Counted from the stretch's first letter, positions 17,772 to 27,614 are shown. The stretch is 64,000 bases of DNA from RI-153 sp963721725 (GCA_963721725.1 CAVRLX010000013.1:91116-155115); one strand, 5' to 3'. Notes: generated from the sequence alone by a model not told the origin. A program made the numbers and translations.

Positions 17772-18179
17772 CTACCAGACTATCTGAATTAAGTTACTCA
17801 TACGGATGTTTTCATCTCGCGTGAGACAGGCAACATTCAACCGTCGCGCCACCCCTACAATAAATCTGTCGTGCATTTCTGCCACAACATTGTTCTCGGC
17901 AAGATCAAGGATATCTTGCGGTTGGATTCCTACGAAGATAAACTGGCCGCTCTGCTCTAAACGCGCATACTCTTGCTTAAAGTCCAGTGGACGCCCCATC
18001 TTTTCGTTGAGAAAGAATAACTCGGCTAGAACAATTACTGGCACGTAGAGAATGGCTTCTCCCCGTGCGCCTTTGTCAAAAGCCTGTTTCGCCTGTTGGC
18101 CAAGGCGAGGAGAAGCAGTTAGATACCAAAAGAGTGCATGGGTGTCTGTGACGTAGCTTAAGGTCTCAGTTCTTGCCAT
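17772..18179 (-). CDS. PIN-domain ribonuclease toxin (VapC-like)
   Basis: A PIN-domain protein of about 135 residues. Acidic residues expected at the active site are seen in VTDTHALFWYL (Asp), VLAELFFLNEK (Glu), EMHDRFIVGVARRL (Asp) and LTRDENIR (Asp). VapC toxins cleave tRNA or other RNA. The start is taken at the ATG at 18179; an upstream in-frame start at 18191 is possible. Either way it overlaps the antitoxin gene, typical of these modules. Its presence in the middle of an amino-acid locus suggests insertion of an accessory module. Confidence 0.82.
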   Translation of the reverse strand: MARTETLSYVTDTHALFWYLTASPRLGQQAKQAFDKGARGEAILYVPVIVLAELFFLNEKMGRPLDFKQEYARLEQSGQFIFVGIQPQDILDLAENNVVAEMHDRFIVGVARRLNVACLTRDENIRMSNLIQIVW

Positions 18180-18397
18180 TCTTCTTCCCATTCATGCCGA
18201 ACCTCAAACAGTTCTGCGTCCAAATCAAAATCAGGCGGAAAGATATCACGCCAGACTCCATATAAATCTTGACCTTGCTTTTGGTGTTGACTTGTATGTT
18301 TGAATCGTTGGAGTAGACGCTCCAGCACCAACCACTGTTCATCAAGGGTAAGCTGATCGAGAGCTTCCTCGACTTTTGTTAAAATTTCATCGCTCAC
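18158..18397 (-). CDS. Putative antitoxin paired with the PIN toxin
   Basis: A 79-residue acidic protein, DEILTKVEEALDQLTLDEQW followed by a C-terminal acidic, Trp-containing tail (VRHEWEEEWQELRP). I recognise no specific DNA-binding family, but its size, acidity and overlap of about 22-34 bases with the PIN gene point to the antitoxin role. The extended C-terminus probably occupies the toxin active site. It lies 43 bases after lysY. Confidence 0.68.
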   Translation of the reverse strand: MSDEILTKVEEALDQLTLDEQWLVLERLLQRFKHTSQHQKQGQDLYGVWRDIFPPDFDLDAELFEVRHEWEEEWQELRP

Positions 18398-18440
18398 CGG
18401 ATCGCTCCTTTTTTAACTCAGACTATACACGCAATCCGTA

Positions 18441-19497
18441 TCAAATCGGATGCAGCCCCGCAAACCCCAACGCTGTCGTCTCGTCCCAGCCCATCATCAG
18501 GTTCATGCACTGCACTGCGCTGCCCGCTGCACCCTTCATCAGGTTGTCAATGGCGGCGATGGCGACCCACGCGCCCGGTACTTTCATCAAACTCAAAACC
18601 CACGTCGGCGTAGTTGCTGCCAGAGAGGATCTTGGGTTCGGGATAGCGATAGATGCCGGTCTTCTCTTTGACAATGCGTACAAACGGCTCGTCTTTGTAG
18701 ACCCGCCGATAGGCCCGCCACAGATCCTTCTCGGTGACGCCCGCTTTGACGAAAAGATGGGCCGTCGCCAGCACGCCGCGCACGTTATCAATCGCCGTGG
18801 CGCTCAGGTGAACGTCGGCTGTGCTACCCGTGCGGCGGATGGCCTGCAACACTTCTGCTGTGTGGCGGTGACCAGTGGGGGCGAAGCTGCGCATGACCCC
18901 GGAACGCTCCGGGTGATGGGTGGAATCGTTGGAACTGTTGCCGCCCTCGCTGCTGCCCACTTTCAGTTCGCAGATCACGCCGCGGCTGTCGTCGATTAGA
19001 CCTTCGGCGAAGAGCGGATAGATCGCCAGATTGGTGGCCGTGGCGTTACAGCCCACGCCGCTGACATAACGGGTTTGGCGAATTTCATCCCGGTGTAGTT
19101 CGGGCAGGCCGTAGACGAACTTATCCAGCCAAGCTGGGTTGCTGTGCGGCTTGCCATACCAGCGGTCATAGTCGGTAGCATCACGCAGTCGAAAATCGGC
19201 GCTCAAGTCGATGACTCGCTCGGCCAGTGCCGCGAACTCTTCGATACGCTCCATGGCGCCGCCGTGGGGCAGCCCTGTGAACAGAATATCACACGGCGCC
19301 AACTCGCTGGCGCTGACAAATTGCAACTTTGTGCGCCCGCGCAAGTTGGGATGGGTAAAATGGACATACGAGCCGGCGTTGCGCTCGCTGGTCGCCTGGG
19401 CAATCTCCACATGCGGATGATCCAGCAACAGCCGCAACAATTCGCCGCCAGCATAGCCAGACGCGCCGAGGACAGAAACAGAAATTTTATCGCTCAT
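18441..19497 (-). CDS. lysY: [LysW]-aminoadipate 6-phosphate reductase (one frameshift)
   Basis: An ArgC-like NADPH-dependent reductase acting on LysW-bound aminoadipyl phosphate. It has the nucleotide-binding GASGYAGGELLRLLL at the N-terminus and the active-site Cys in VSGVGCNATATN. The direct frame ends at 18547 with an unrelated tail. Removing one G from a GGG run near 18567 restores the family C-terminus (VAIAAIDNLMKGAAGSAVQ to GLHPI), about 351 residues. It follows lysX across a GAGTAAT hairpin. Confidence 0.88.
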
Positions 19498-19517
19498 GAA
19501 TTAACCTTTACGTGAAA

Positions 19518-19620
19518 ATGAGTAAGGAGTAATGAGTAAGGTTTTGCTACCCTAATTGGATCTCAACGTGACGCCACTATGTCAGCGAGATTTACTCATT
19601 ACTCCTTATTCATTACTCCT
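19518..19620. repeat. Stuttered hairpin (GAGTAAT unit) between lysX and lysY
   Basis: Arms at 19518-19540 (ATGAGTAAGGAGTAATGAG) and 19592-19620 (inverted, TTACTCATTACTCC twice) with a 51-base loop. The right arm supplies the TAG stop of lysX and contains TAA and TGA in other frames. A close relative with perfect arms lies at 30856-30916. Confidence 0.8.
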
Positions 19621-20558
19621 AATCTTCCCCAACCAACGTCACCCGACTGACCGGGCGCTGATGCGCGGCATCCCAGCCATTGGCCTCTTCCCAACCATCA
19701 TGGGCAACCTTGAGCGCAAAGTCGGCCATGCGTCCGGGGATGTCCACACCTGTGGGCATCACGCTGTTGCGGAATTCCATGGTGTAGTTGACCTCGTTGA
19801 TCAGCAGCCCGCGGTCCGGATCTTCCAACACGTCAATGGCAACCACGCCACCGCCGCAGGCTTGCGCCGCCCGCACACACAGATCGTTCAACTCTGGCGT
19901 CACTTCGCAGACTGTGGCCTTGCCCCCGCGCGCCGTGTTGGTGATCCAGTGCGGCGAGGCGCGATAGATAGCGCAGATTGTCTCGTTGCCGATCACAAAG
20001 GCGCGGATGTCGCGCATGGGCTTGGCGATGTATTCCTGGATGTAGTGGATCGAGTGGTGATAGGTCCCCAACACCTCTTTGTGCTCCAGGATGGCCTCGG
20101 CGGCCTCGCGGTCGTTGATCTTGCTGAGCAGCCGTCCCCACGAACCGACAGCCGGTTTCAAGTACCACGGGGTAGCCTAATTCTTCAATCGCTTCCAACG
20201 CACTCTCGGCGGTGAAAGCCACCAGCGTGCGCGGGGAAGGTACACCCGCCGCCGCCAGCGCACTGGTCGTCTGCAATTTGTTGCCGCAGATGTCGGCCAC
20301 ACGCGCCGTGTTCACCGTGCGGATGCCGCGGTCGTTCAAAATGCGCAGGCTGTAAAGCGCCCGCCCGTGGCTGATGCAGCGTTCCATAATCACATCATAA
20401 TTTTCGTACTGGCGGATCTTGTCGTTGCCGCCAGCAATGTCAAAGACCAGTTTGCCGTCATCGAGCAAATCAAGATCAACCCCTCGTTTTTCAAACGCCT
20501 CAAAGAGTAATTTCTCTTCGGCGCGCACCCGGCTGTATAGAATGCCAACTTTTGTCAT
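19619..20558 (-). CDS. lysX: LysW-aminoadipate ligase LysX (one frameshift)
   Basis: An ATP-grasp ligase (RimK/LysX type) that attaches alpha-aminoadipate to the C-terminal Glu of LysW. The N-terminal part has KVGILYSRVRAEEKLL and RCISHGRALYSLRIL. After a one-base insertion near 20160 the frame continues LKPAVGSWGRLLSKIN, then VVAIDVLEDP and LINEVNYTMEFRN, the metal-binding ATP-grasp end. The reconstructed protein is about 312 residues. It lies just downstream of lysW, its carrier-protein substrate. The N-terminus preference (lysine or arginine branch) is not decided by motif, but the surrounding AAA genes favour lysine. Confidence 0.9.
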
Positions 20559-20579
20559 CGTAGATCCGCTCCTTGTGTG

Positions 20580-20640
20580 GGGACTGGTGACTAGGGACTG
20601 CGGACTGGGTTCTGCCTCATCCCCAATCCTACCAATCCCT
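20580..20640. repeat. Imperfect hairpin (GGGACTGG unit) between lysW and lysX
   Basis: Left arm GGGACTGGTGACTAGGGACT and imperfect inverted right arm CCCAATCCTACCAATCCCTA. It abuts the native TAG stop of lysW. It is weaker than the other hairpins. Confidence 0.5.
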
Positions 20641-20824
20641 ACTCGCCCCAGTCTTCTTCTTCTTCCGGGGCCACTTCCAGCGCAACGGGATCAATGCTGA
20701 CCACTTCCAGATCCGCGCCACACTCGGCACACTGCACAATCTCGTGTTGCATCACATTGACTAGTTCCACATCGGCGAAACATTCCGGGCATTCAGCCGT
20801 AGCGGTTACAGTTTGAAGAGCCAT
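20639..20824 (-). CDS. lysW: LysW amino-group carrier protein
   Basis: A 61-residue carrier protein that protects the amino group of aminoadipate during lysine synthesis. It has the zinc-ribbon pairs CPEC and CAEC about 20 residues apart and the conserved C-terminal EDWGE, whose terminal Glu forms the isopeptide bond with the substrate. An acidic stretch (PEEEEDWGE) completes the tail. It is followed by lysX, as in Thermus-type clusters. Confidence 0.96.
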   Translation of the reverse strand: MALQTVTATAECPECFADVELVNVMQHEIVQCAECGADLEVVSIDPVALEVAPEEEEDWGE

Positions 20825-20886
20825 AATGATTTTCCTTTCGATAACGATTCAATAGCGATAGAGTGAACTCTGATTTATATACTTGA

Positions 20887-20931
20887 GATTAGGAGATTGA
20901 GAGATAGGTGCAGGGCATTAATCTCCTAATC
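20887..20931. repeat. Short hairpin (GATTAGGAGATT arms) overlapping the 3' end of the HICDH gene
   Basis: Perfect 12-base arms at 20887-20898 and 20920-20931. They encode the final residues of homoisocitrate dehydrogenase (VIRRL and the LSIS tail) and its TAA stop. Confidence 0.75.
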
Positions 20932-22004
20932 ACTTCTGCCGTCACCTCTTCCGTCGTCGACATGCCGCCTAGATCTGGCGTGCGCGGACCGTCTGCGAGT
21001 GTACCCTGCACCGCCTCGCGGATGGATTGGGCACTGTCCCCTTCGCCCAAATGATCAAGCAGCATGGCCGCAGCACGGATGGCCGCAATCGGATTGGCGA
21101 TACCCTGGCCGGCAATATCCGGCGCGCTGCCGTGGACCGGCTCGACCAGCACGAAATTATCCCCCACATTAGCGCTGGGGGCCAATCCCAACCCGCCCAC
21201 AAGCGCGGCGGCAGCGTCGCTGAGCAGATCCCCGTATAAGTTGGGGGCCACTATCACGTCGTAGCGTTCCGGCTCGCGGATCAGCCGATAGAGCATAGAA
21301 TCCACCAATTGCTCCTCCACCGCCACGTCGGGATAGGCCGCAGCCACGGCCAGCGCTGCTTCGCGGAAGAGTCCATCACTCACCGAGAGCACATTGGCTT
21401 TGTGGACAATTGTGACTAATCCCTTTTGCCCTTTTGCCTTTTGCCTTGCCATCTCAAAAGCAATGCGGGCAATGCGCTCGGAGGCACCACGCGTGATCAC
21501 CCGCTCGGCAATCGCCGTGTCGCCGCCATCTTCCAGCCGTTCGCGCTTGACGTAAAGGCATTCGGTGTTTTCGCGCACAATCAGCAGATCCACACCAGAG
21601 CGGCTCCCCGGCACAGGATCAGAGACCGACGGACGCAGGTTGGCGTAAAGGTCCATCTCCTTGCGCAGCGCCACAATGGGGCTGGTATAGCCCGGCACTT
21701 TGTGGCTGGGCGAACTCACCGCGCCGAAGATCGCGCCGTCACAACTGTGGAGCGCGGTCACCGTTTCACGGGGCAACGCTGTCGCCGTGCGCTGAAAGGT
21801 TTCCCAGCCCGCTTCCAAATCTACAAAATCAAACAAAAGTCCCGTTTCCGCCAACACGCGCCGCGCCGCCGGCACCACCTCTTTGCCGATCCCGTCGCCG
21901 GGAATCAACGCGATTTTGTACACTTTCCCATGGTTCATTTCAACCATCCCACTTTTGCCCTTTGCCTTTTGCGTTCTTGGCGTCTTTGCGGTGAACTTCT
22001 TCAT
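20889..22004 (-). CDS. Homoisocitrate dehydrogenase
   Basis: An NAD-dependent beta-decarboxylating dehydrogenase that oxidises homoisocitrate to 2-oxoadipate in the AAA pathway. The core begins KIALIPGDGIGKEVVPA; further marks are LLIVRENTECLYV, the metal-binding NLYGDLLSDAAAALVGGLGLAPSAN region and VHGSAPDIAGQGIANP. The start at 22004 overlaps the GNAT stop (ATGA) with GGAG 6 bases upstream, but gives a 20-residue extension (FTAKTPRTQKAKGK) encoded by a repeat; ATG at 21947 is an alternative. A second AAGGCAAAAG stretch (21418-21450) lies in frame at RQKAKGQKG, and the C-terminus CTYLSIS also derives from a repeat arm. Confidence 0.9.
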   Translation of the reverse strand: MKKFTAKTPRTQKAKGKSGMVEMNHGKVYKIALIPGDGIGKEVVPAARRVLAETGLLFDFVDLEAGWETFQRTATALPRETVTALHSCDGAIFGAVSSPSHKVPGYTSPIVALRKEMDLYANLRPSVSDPVPGSRSGVDLLIVRENTECLYVKRERLEDGGDTAIAERVITRGASERIARIAFEMARQKAKGQKGLVTIVHKANVLSVSDGLFREAALAVAAAYPDVAVEEQLVDSMLYRLIREPERYDVIVAPNLYGDLLSDAAAALVGGLGLAPSANVGDNFVLVEPVHGSAPDIAGQGIANPIAAIRAAAMLLDHLGEGDSAQSIREAVQGTLADGPRTPDLGGMSTTEEVTAEVIRRLMPCTYLSIS

Positions 22005-22768
22005 TCTTTGCTCCACGCCACCAGATTCGCCACATGTTTATACCCCACCCGTCCATAGACCCGGCTGGCCTGTGGCGAGGCTGCGACTAAAAACGCCAGA
22101 TCAGCGCCGTTCTCAAAGGCCAACTCGGTCAGGTATGCCGTCACCGCAGCGCCGATGCCGCGCCCGCGCATTGGCTGTACTGTGGTGATCCCCACCAACT
22201 CTGTCACGCCCTCGTGCAGTTCCGTGAACATGCCCGCGCCCACGGCCTCGCCATCCAGTTTCGCCGTTATCGCCCGACTGCTGATCAACGTCTGCCGGAA
22301 CGCTTCGGCCTCTTTCAGCGTGGCGGCTGCCGCTCCCGCATCAAAGCCCTGTGCGTTGACCGTCCACCCTTCGGCCACGTCGTCCAGATCCGAGTCCGCC
22401 GAAATCACCACCATTGACAACGGCGGCGCGTTGTTGGGCAGGCGGAGCCACTCCTTGGTACAAATCAGCACGGGCTGCTGAGTGACCACACCATAGCCCG
22501 CCGCATTCATGGCCGTACCCAGCAGCGGCGCGAAGGTATCCAACGATTGAAACTGGGGTGTGCGTGCGCGCCGTTCAAAAAAACGTGCTGTCGCCTCTAC
22601 GGTGTCCAGCGGGATCCATTCTGCCGCCTCATGAGGCATGGCCCAATTTTCACTCACATGGTCACGGCTTACGTGCAAATAGAGCGTAAACGGCCCCACC
22701 ACGATCACCTCGCGCTGCGCCCTTGCCTTTTCGTGTAAATAGCCCTGCACCCGGTCGAGAAAGCTCAT
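22001..22768 (-). CDS. GNAT-family acetyltransferase
   Basis: A protein of about 255 residues. The C-terminal GNAT fold has the acetyl-CoA loop in TTVQPMRGRGIGAAVTAYL and ends SRVYGRVGYKHVANLVAW. An N-terminal 130-residue region is poorly conserved. The start is taken at MSFLDRV (22768). It is tightly placed between homoaconitase and homoisocitrate dehydrogenase genes, so it is co-transcribed. A role in lysine metabolism (for example on an intermediate) is possible but not shown. Confidence 0.78.
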   Translation of the reverse strand: MSFLDRVQGYLHEKARAQREVIVVGPFTLYLHVSRDHVSENWAMPHEAAEWIPLDTVEATARFFERRARTPQFQSLDTFAPLLGTAMNAAGYGVVTQQPVLICTKEWLRLPNNAPPLSMVVISADSDLDDVAEGWTVNAQGFDAGAAAATLKEAEAFRQTLISSRAITAKLDGEAVGAGMFTELHEGVTELVGITTVQPMRGRGIGAAVTAYLTELAFENGADLAFLVAASPQASRVYGRVGYKHVANLVAWSKE

Positions 22769-22793
22769 GTCAAAAATTTCCACAGCAGAGGCT

Positions 22794-22857
22794 AGAACGC
22801 GGGATTGCGCGGCTCGGACGGATTTCCACGGATGTCAAACCGCCCAATCTGCGTTCT
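22794..22857. repeat. Hairpin (AGAACGC.GATTG arms)
   Basis: Arms 22794-22807 (AGAACGCGGGATTG) and 22845-22857 (CAATCTGCGTTCT). The right arm lies at the 3' end of the small homoaconitase gene and includes part of its TAG stop. Confidence 0.6.
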
Positions 22858-23350
22858 ATTCCGCCGCCAGCTTTTGCTTCACATATTCGATGATCCCACC
22901 CGCCTCTAAAATTTGGCGCACGCTGCCGGTCATGGGCGGGAAGGGGAAGACGCCGGCTGGGCAGGTGATGGTATGGCTTTCCAGATCCACCGTCACGGGG
23001 TCGCCAGGCTGGATGGCTCGCGCCGCCTCCGGCGCGGTGATCACCAGCAGCCCGAAGTTAATGGCATTGCGATAAAAAATGCGCCCGATGCTCTCGGCGA
23101 TCACCGCGCCCACGCCCTTATAGGCCAGACAGGCCGCTGCCTGTTCCCGGCTCGATCCACAGCCCCAGTTGCGCCCCGCCACGATCACATCGCCCGGTTG
23201 CACCTTGCCCGCAAAGGTGGGGTCCAGATCCTCCAGCGCGTGGCGGGCGATCTCCTCGCGTCCCGTAGCGGTGTAGGTGTACTTGCCGGGGAAGATCACA
23301 TCAGTATTCACATTGTCGCCATATTTCCATGCGTGGCCGGTAGTGGGCAT
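22856..23350 (-). CDS. Homoaconitase small subunit (LeuD-like)
   Basis: A 164-residue swivel-domain subunit of the aconitase superfamily. It has YGDNVNTDVIFPGKYT at the N-terminus and the family signature GRNWGCGSSREQAAACL. With the large subunit it converts homocitrate to homoisocitrate via cis-homoaconitate. It could also serve in leucine synthesis as LeuD, but its place between hcs and homoisocitrate dehydrogenase favours lysine. It follows the large-subunit gene across a GTAGTGC hairpin. Confidence 0.9.
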   Translation of the reverse strand: MPTTGHAWKYGDNVNTDVIFPGKYTYTATGREEIARHALEDLDPTFAGKVQPGDVIVAGRNWGCGSSREQAAACLAYKGVGAVIAESIGRIFYRNAINFGLLVITAPEAARAIQPGDPVTVDLESHTITCPAGVFPFPPMTGSVRQILEAGGIIEYVKQKLAAE

Positions 23351-23394
23351 GGGGTTGAGAATCCTTCGGGATTAAGAATAACGCGATGTTTAGA

Positions 23395-23521
23395 TAGTGC
23401 GTAGTGCGTAGTCGGTTGAGTTGGTTGTCGTTACCAATGGATGGTCCGTATATTTCCAAATGAGTGGCTAAAAAATATGATCACCTTGAAGCACTACGCA
23501 CTACGCACTACGCAACACGCA

Positions 23522-23540
<19 letters not shown>
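23395..23540. repeat. Stuttered hairpin (GTAGTGC unit) between homoaconitase genes
   Basis: Left arm 23395-23412 (TAGTGCGTAGTGCGTAGTC) and a longer right arm 23491-23540 with five inverted units (GCACTACGCACTACGCACTA and CGCAACACGC variants). The loop of about 78 bases contains no gene. The right arm encodes the last residues (VVRVA) and the TAG stop of the large-subunit gene. Confidence 0.8.
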
Positions 23541-24919
<1,379 letters not shown>

Positions 24920-25007
24920 AGACCGTTCCTGGGTTCAAGCGGATGATCTGCTAAAAGATAAAGTCTCGTCGAATACTCCGAAAGCGTAAATCTAAAATCG
25001 TAAATCC

Positions 25008-26015
25008 TCACAGCCATCCATTTAGCATCAACTGCGCCACGGCAGCGACAACCACGCGATCTTTGATCTCGCCGCTGCGCACGCCTTCTTTGAGCCACTC
25101 TTGTGAAACCCAATGCAGCGCGACATCCTCCGCATGATCCTGGTGCGTGTCGCCAACTTTCTCCAATCCCCACGCCGCGTAAATATGGCTGATCGTGGGG
25201 CCAAAGGCGGGGTTATCCCATACGCTGCCCAGGTAGCGTACCGTCTCGTCGTTGACCGTGGCGGGCGCGTAGCCGGTCTCTTCGGCCAACTCGCGCAGCC
25301 CCGCCGCCCGCAGATCTTCGTTCTCATCCGCCAGCCCGCCGGGGATCTGCCAGATCACCTGCCCCACGCCGTGCCGGTATTCGCGCTCCAGCAAAATTTC
25401 GCCCGCCGCGTTGAAGCCAATCACCCCCACGCCCGGCGCAGCGGGGACAAGGCGGGTATATTCGTAATTTTGACCACTGGACAATTCGACATCATCGATT
25501 TCCACGCTGATCCAACGGTTGCCAAAGGCGCGCCGGGTCGAGCGTGTGGTCCAGGGCTGCGGATCGGAGACGTGGATGCGCGGATGCGCGGATGCGGGGG
25601 TGGGCGTGACGATGGCGGCCAGAGAATCAGTTTCGGTTGCGTAATGCATAGCGGATTCAGATGTGGCGCTGTTCTTTTGGATGAGACCGAGCAGCATCGC
25701 TGAAATCCGCGTGGCGCGATTGTACATGCGTGTGTGGTGATCGTCGGAAAGGTACTGGCGGCGCTGCGCAAGGGCAAGCAGCGCCACCGTTTCCGCCACA
25801 GAGCCGCGCGGAATATCATAAAAGTTGCGCTCAGATCGCTGTGTGGATTTGGCTGAGCCTTCGGCGATATTGGCGGTCACCGAAGTTGCAGCCCGCCGCA
25901 GTTGCTCACCCAGCGAAAACTGCATTCGCTGCGGAAACTTGTCTGCGACGATATAACAGGCATCCACATACTCCAGTGCCAGCGACCAAACCTCTAGCGA
26001 CTCAAATCGAAACAT
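25008..26015 (-). CDS. Nudix hydrolase with fused N-terminal four-helix-bundle (IVP) domain
   Basis: One open frame of 335 residues. Residues 1 to about 120 are an IVP/Avd-like four-helix bundle (EQLRRAATSVTANIAEGSAK). The C-terminal 180 residues are a Nudix hydrolase of the ADP-ribose pyrophosphatase type, with the Nudix box GGLADENEDLRAAGLREL followed by AEETGY. The join (PTPASAHPRIHV) is encoded by a GGATGCGC tandem repeat. No stop codon separates the parts; ATG codons near the join could start Nudix alone. It lies between hcs and the homoaconitase genes. This is the second IVP-enzyme fusion in the locus, with unrelated flanking repeats. Confidence 0.85.
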   Translation of the reverse strand: MFRFESLEVWSLALEYVDACYIVADKFPQRMQFSLGEQLRRAATSVTANIAEGSAKSTQRSERNFYDIPRGSVAETVALLALAQRRQYLSDDHHTRMYNRATRISAMLLGLIQKNSATSESAMHYATETDSLAAIVTPTPASAHPRIHVSDPQPWTTRSTRRAFGNRWISVEIDDVELSSGQNYEYTRLVPAAPGVGVIGFNAAGEILLEREYRHGVGQVIWQIPGGLADENEDLRAAGLRELAEETGYAPATVNDETVRYLGSVWDNPAFGPTISHIYAAWGLEKVGDTHQDHAEDVALHWVSQEWLKEGVRSGEIKDRVVVAAVAQLMLNGWL

Positions 26016-26072
26016 TCACCCTGCCCCTCTACCTGCACTATCCTAATATCTCCACGCATCCACGCATCCACG
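25572..26072 (-). mobile_element. Putative IVP element 2 (GGATGCG inverted stuttered arms)
   Basis: The IVP coding part is flanked by 25572-25596 (GTGGATGCGCGGATGCGCGG) and, inverted, 26052-26072 (CCACGCATCCACGCATCCAC). As in element 1, arms consist of a short unit repeated about three times, the exit arm is stop-free on the coding strand, and the IVP frame runs into the next enzyme. Inferred mobile. Confidence 0.58.
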
Positions 26073-26086
26073 AATCCCGTCTCGCC

Positions 26087-27259
26087 TTAATCCGCCGCCA
26101 CGCCTTCCACCCCGACTTCCTCCTGCACCGCCGCGCTGTGATACTCGCGCAGCATCACATCCACATCATCCAAACTAAGCGGACGCTGATCGGCCAGGGC
26201 TTTGACCTGCGCCGTCACCTCTTTGATCACGTCGTCGGACATGACCAACTGAAGCTGTTCGGCGCGGCTTTTAATGGCGTTCCAGCCAGTCAAACGGTGG
26301 GCAATGTGCAAATAGCGGGTCAGGCCAAAATCCGCCGGGTCAAGAATTTCATAGGTGCTGGGGTTGTTGAGAATAGCCTTGGCGTGGATGCCCGCTTTGT
26401 GGGTAAAGGCCGTATAACCAGTAATGTAGTTGTTGAATGGCACATCCACGCTGACCAATTTTGCGACGTAATTTTCCACTTCGCGCAGCATGGGAAGGTT
26501 ATATTTCGTGCGCACTAGTTGCGGATTGTAGGCATACATGCGCGCAATAAAGCCACTCAGCGGGGTGATGCCGTTGCGCTCGCCAATGCCCAACACCGAG
26601 GTATCAATGTGAGTGGCGCCGGCTTCCAGCGCACAATAGGCGTTGGCAATGGCGCAGCCTGTGTCGTTATGACCGTGAAACTCAATGTCACAGTGCACTA
26701 CGCCGCGCAGTGTCTTGATCAGATCGAAGACCTGGCGCGGATTGGCGACGCCCACGGTGTCGGCGATGCCCACGCGGTTGACGCCAATCTGATCCACCGC
26801 CCGATAGACGGTGAGCAGATCGACCAGATCGCTGCGGAAGCTGTCTTCGCTGCTAAAGCGCACCTCCAGCCCCTGGCTTTTGATGTACTCGATGACGGTA
26901 ATGGCGTTTTCAATAATCTGTGGGATGCTCTTGCCGTGGGAAAATTCGCGCAGATAGCTGCTCGTGCCAAAGAGCACGTCAATGCCATCCACGCCAGTGT
27001 CGATGGCAAGTTTAGCATCGTCCATGTGACAGCGCGTGTGGGTGAGGATCTTGGCTTTGAGACCGAGGCGGGCAATCCGTTCACAGTCGGCGCGGCTTTG
27101 CGGGCTGGCCGCGGGCGAGGTGAGTTCTAAATATTCGACGCCAAAAGCATCAAGCAACTGCGCGATCTCGGCTTTTTGGTCGCTGCTAAAAAAGGCATTG
27201 GCGAATTGTTCGCCCTCGCGCAGTGTAGATTCAATAATCGAAAAATTGTCGAGAGACAT
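26087..27259 (-). CDS. hcs: Homocitrate synthase
   Basis: First committed enzyme of the AAA lysine pathway, condensing 2-oxoglutarate with acetyl-CoA. The 390-residue protein begins SLDNFSIIESTLREGEQF (the DxTLREG-type motif), has the metal-binding EFHGHNDTGCAIANAY and the C-terminal HKAGIHAKAILNNP segment. The start at 27259 is preceded by AGGAGG 13 bases upstream; an upstream in-frame extension to 27367 runs through a repeat and is not needed. It is the first structural gene after the attenuator, so lysine supply would control the whole unit. Confidence 0.95.
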   Translation of the reverse strand: MSLDNFSIIESTLREGEQFANAFFSSDQKAEIAQLLDAFGVEYLELTSPAASPQSRADCERIARLGLKAKILTHTRCHMDDAKLAIDTGVDGIDVLFGTSSYLREFSHGKSIPQIIENAITVIEYIKSQGLEVRFSSEDSFRSDLVDLLTVYRAVDQIGVNRVGIADTVGVANPRQVFDLIKTLRGVVHCDIEFHGHNDTGCAIANAYCALEAGATHIDTSVLGIGERNGITPLSGFIARMYAYNPQLVRTKYNLPMLREVENYVAKLVSVDVPFNNYITGYTAFTHKAGIHAKAILNNPSTYEILDPADFGLTRYLHIAHRLTGWNAIKSRAEQLQLVMSDDVIKEVTAQVKALADQRPLSLDDVDVMLREYHSAAVQEEVGVEGVAAD

Positions 27260-27285
27260 GGGTGGTTGTAGCCTCCTGGAAAATA

Positions 27286-27420
27286 GACGGCGGACGACAG
27301 ACCGCCGACCGCCGAGCGGGTAATGCTGTACTTGTTTTGAACCGAACAAAAGCGTAACTCTCAACATCCATCATCTTCAACCGCCCAATCTCTGCGGTCG
27401 GCGGTCCGTCGTCAGCCGTC
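27286..27420. repeat. Stuttered hairpin (GACGGCGGAC unit) in the hcs leader
   Basis: Arms 27286-27312 and 27394-27420 are 27 bases each with two mismatches (for example AGACCGCCGACCGC versus GCGGTCGGCGGTCC). It lies between the attenuator terminator and the hcs ribosome-binding site, so readthrough transcripts carry it. Confidence 0.75.
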
Positions 27421-27432
27421 TGCTTTCTGGAC

Positions 27433-27608
27433 AACAAAAAACCGGCCCACCCTGTCTGGATGGCCGGCGCTTCGCTTCCGTGAATGGAGCAAGCACAAAA
27501 TCCCAGACAGATCAGTCCGGCGTTTGCTTCTTGCTCTTTTTCTTGGTGTCTGCGGAAAGCGGGCGGTGGAGCATTGGGACATTCCCTGGCAACTTGTGAG
27601 CTTTGTCT
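27433..27608 (-). promoter_or_regulatory. Lysine attenuator: leader transcript with antiterminator and terminator
   Basis: On the minus strand, the leader peptide is followed by CTGTCTGGGAT (27501-27510 region), which can pair with ATCCAGACAG in the 5' half of the terminator (27451-27462). The terminator stem CCGGCCATCC / GGGTGGGCCGG (one bulge, loop AGACA) ends in TTTTTT at 27435-27440. Ribosome stalling at the Lys codons would favour the antiterminator; fast reading would allow termination before hcs. Confidence 0.82.
27512..27574 (-). CDS. Lysine-rich leader peptide of the hcs operon
   Basis: A 20-codon frame beginning MLHRPLSADT followed by KKKSKK, then QTPD and TGA. Five of six consecutive codons are Lys (AAG AAA AAG AGC AAG AAG). 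AGGGA lies 8 bases before the ATG. It is too short to be a typical protein and sits between a consensus promoter and an intrinsic terminator. Its role would be to sense charged tRNA-Lys. A leader peptide of this type is known for the lysine cluster of Thermus thermophilus; the sequence here is unrelated in detail as far as I can tell. Confidence 0.8.
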   Translation of the reverse strand: MLHRPLSADTKKKSKKQTPD

Positions 27609-27614
27609 GCGAAG

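Noticed and set aside
17772..18397. PIN/antitoxin pair as a remnant of a larger genomic island
   Set aside because: No integrase, att site or tRNA nearby; only the two-gene module can be supported.
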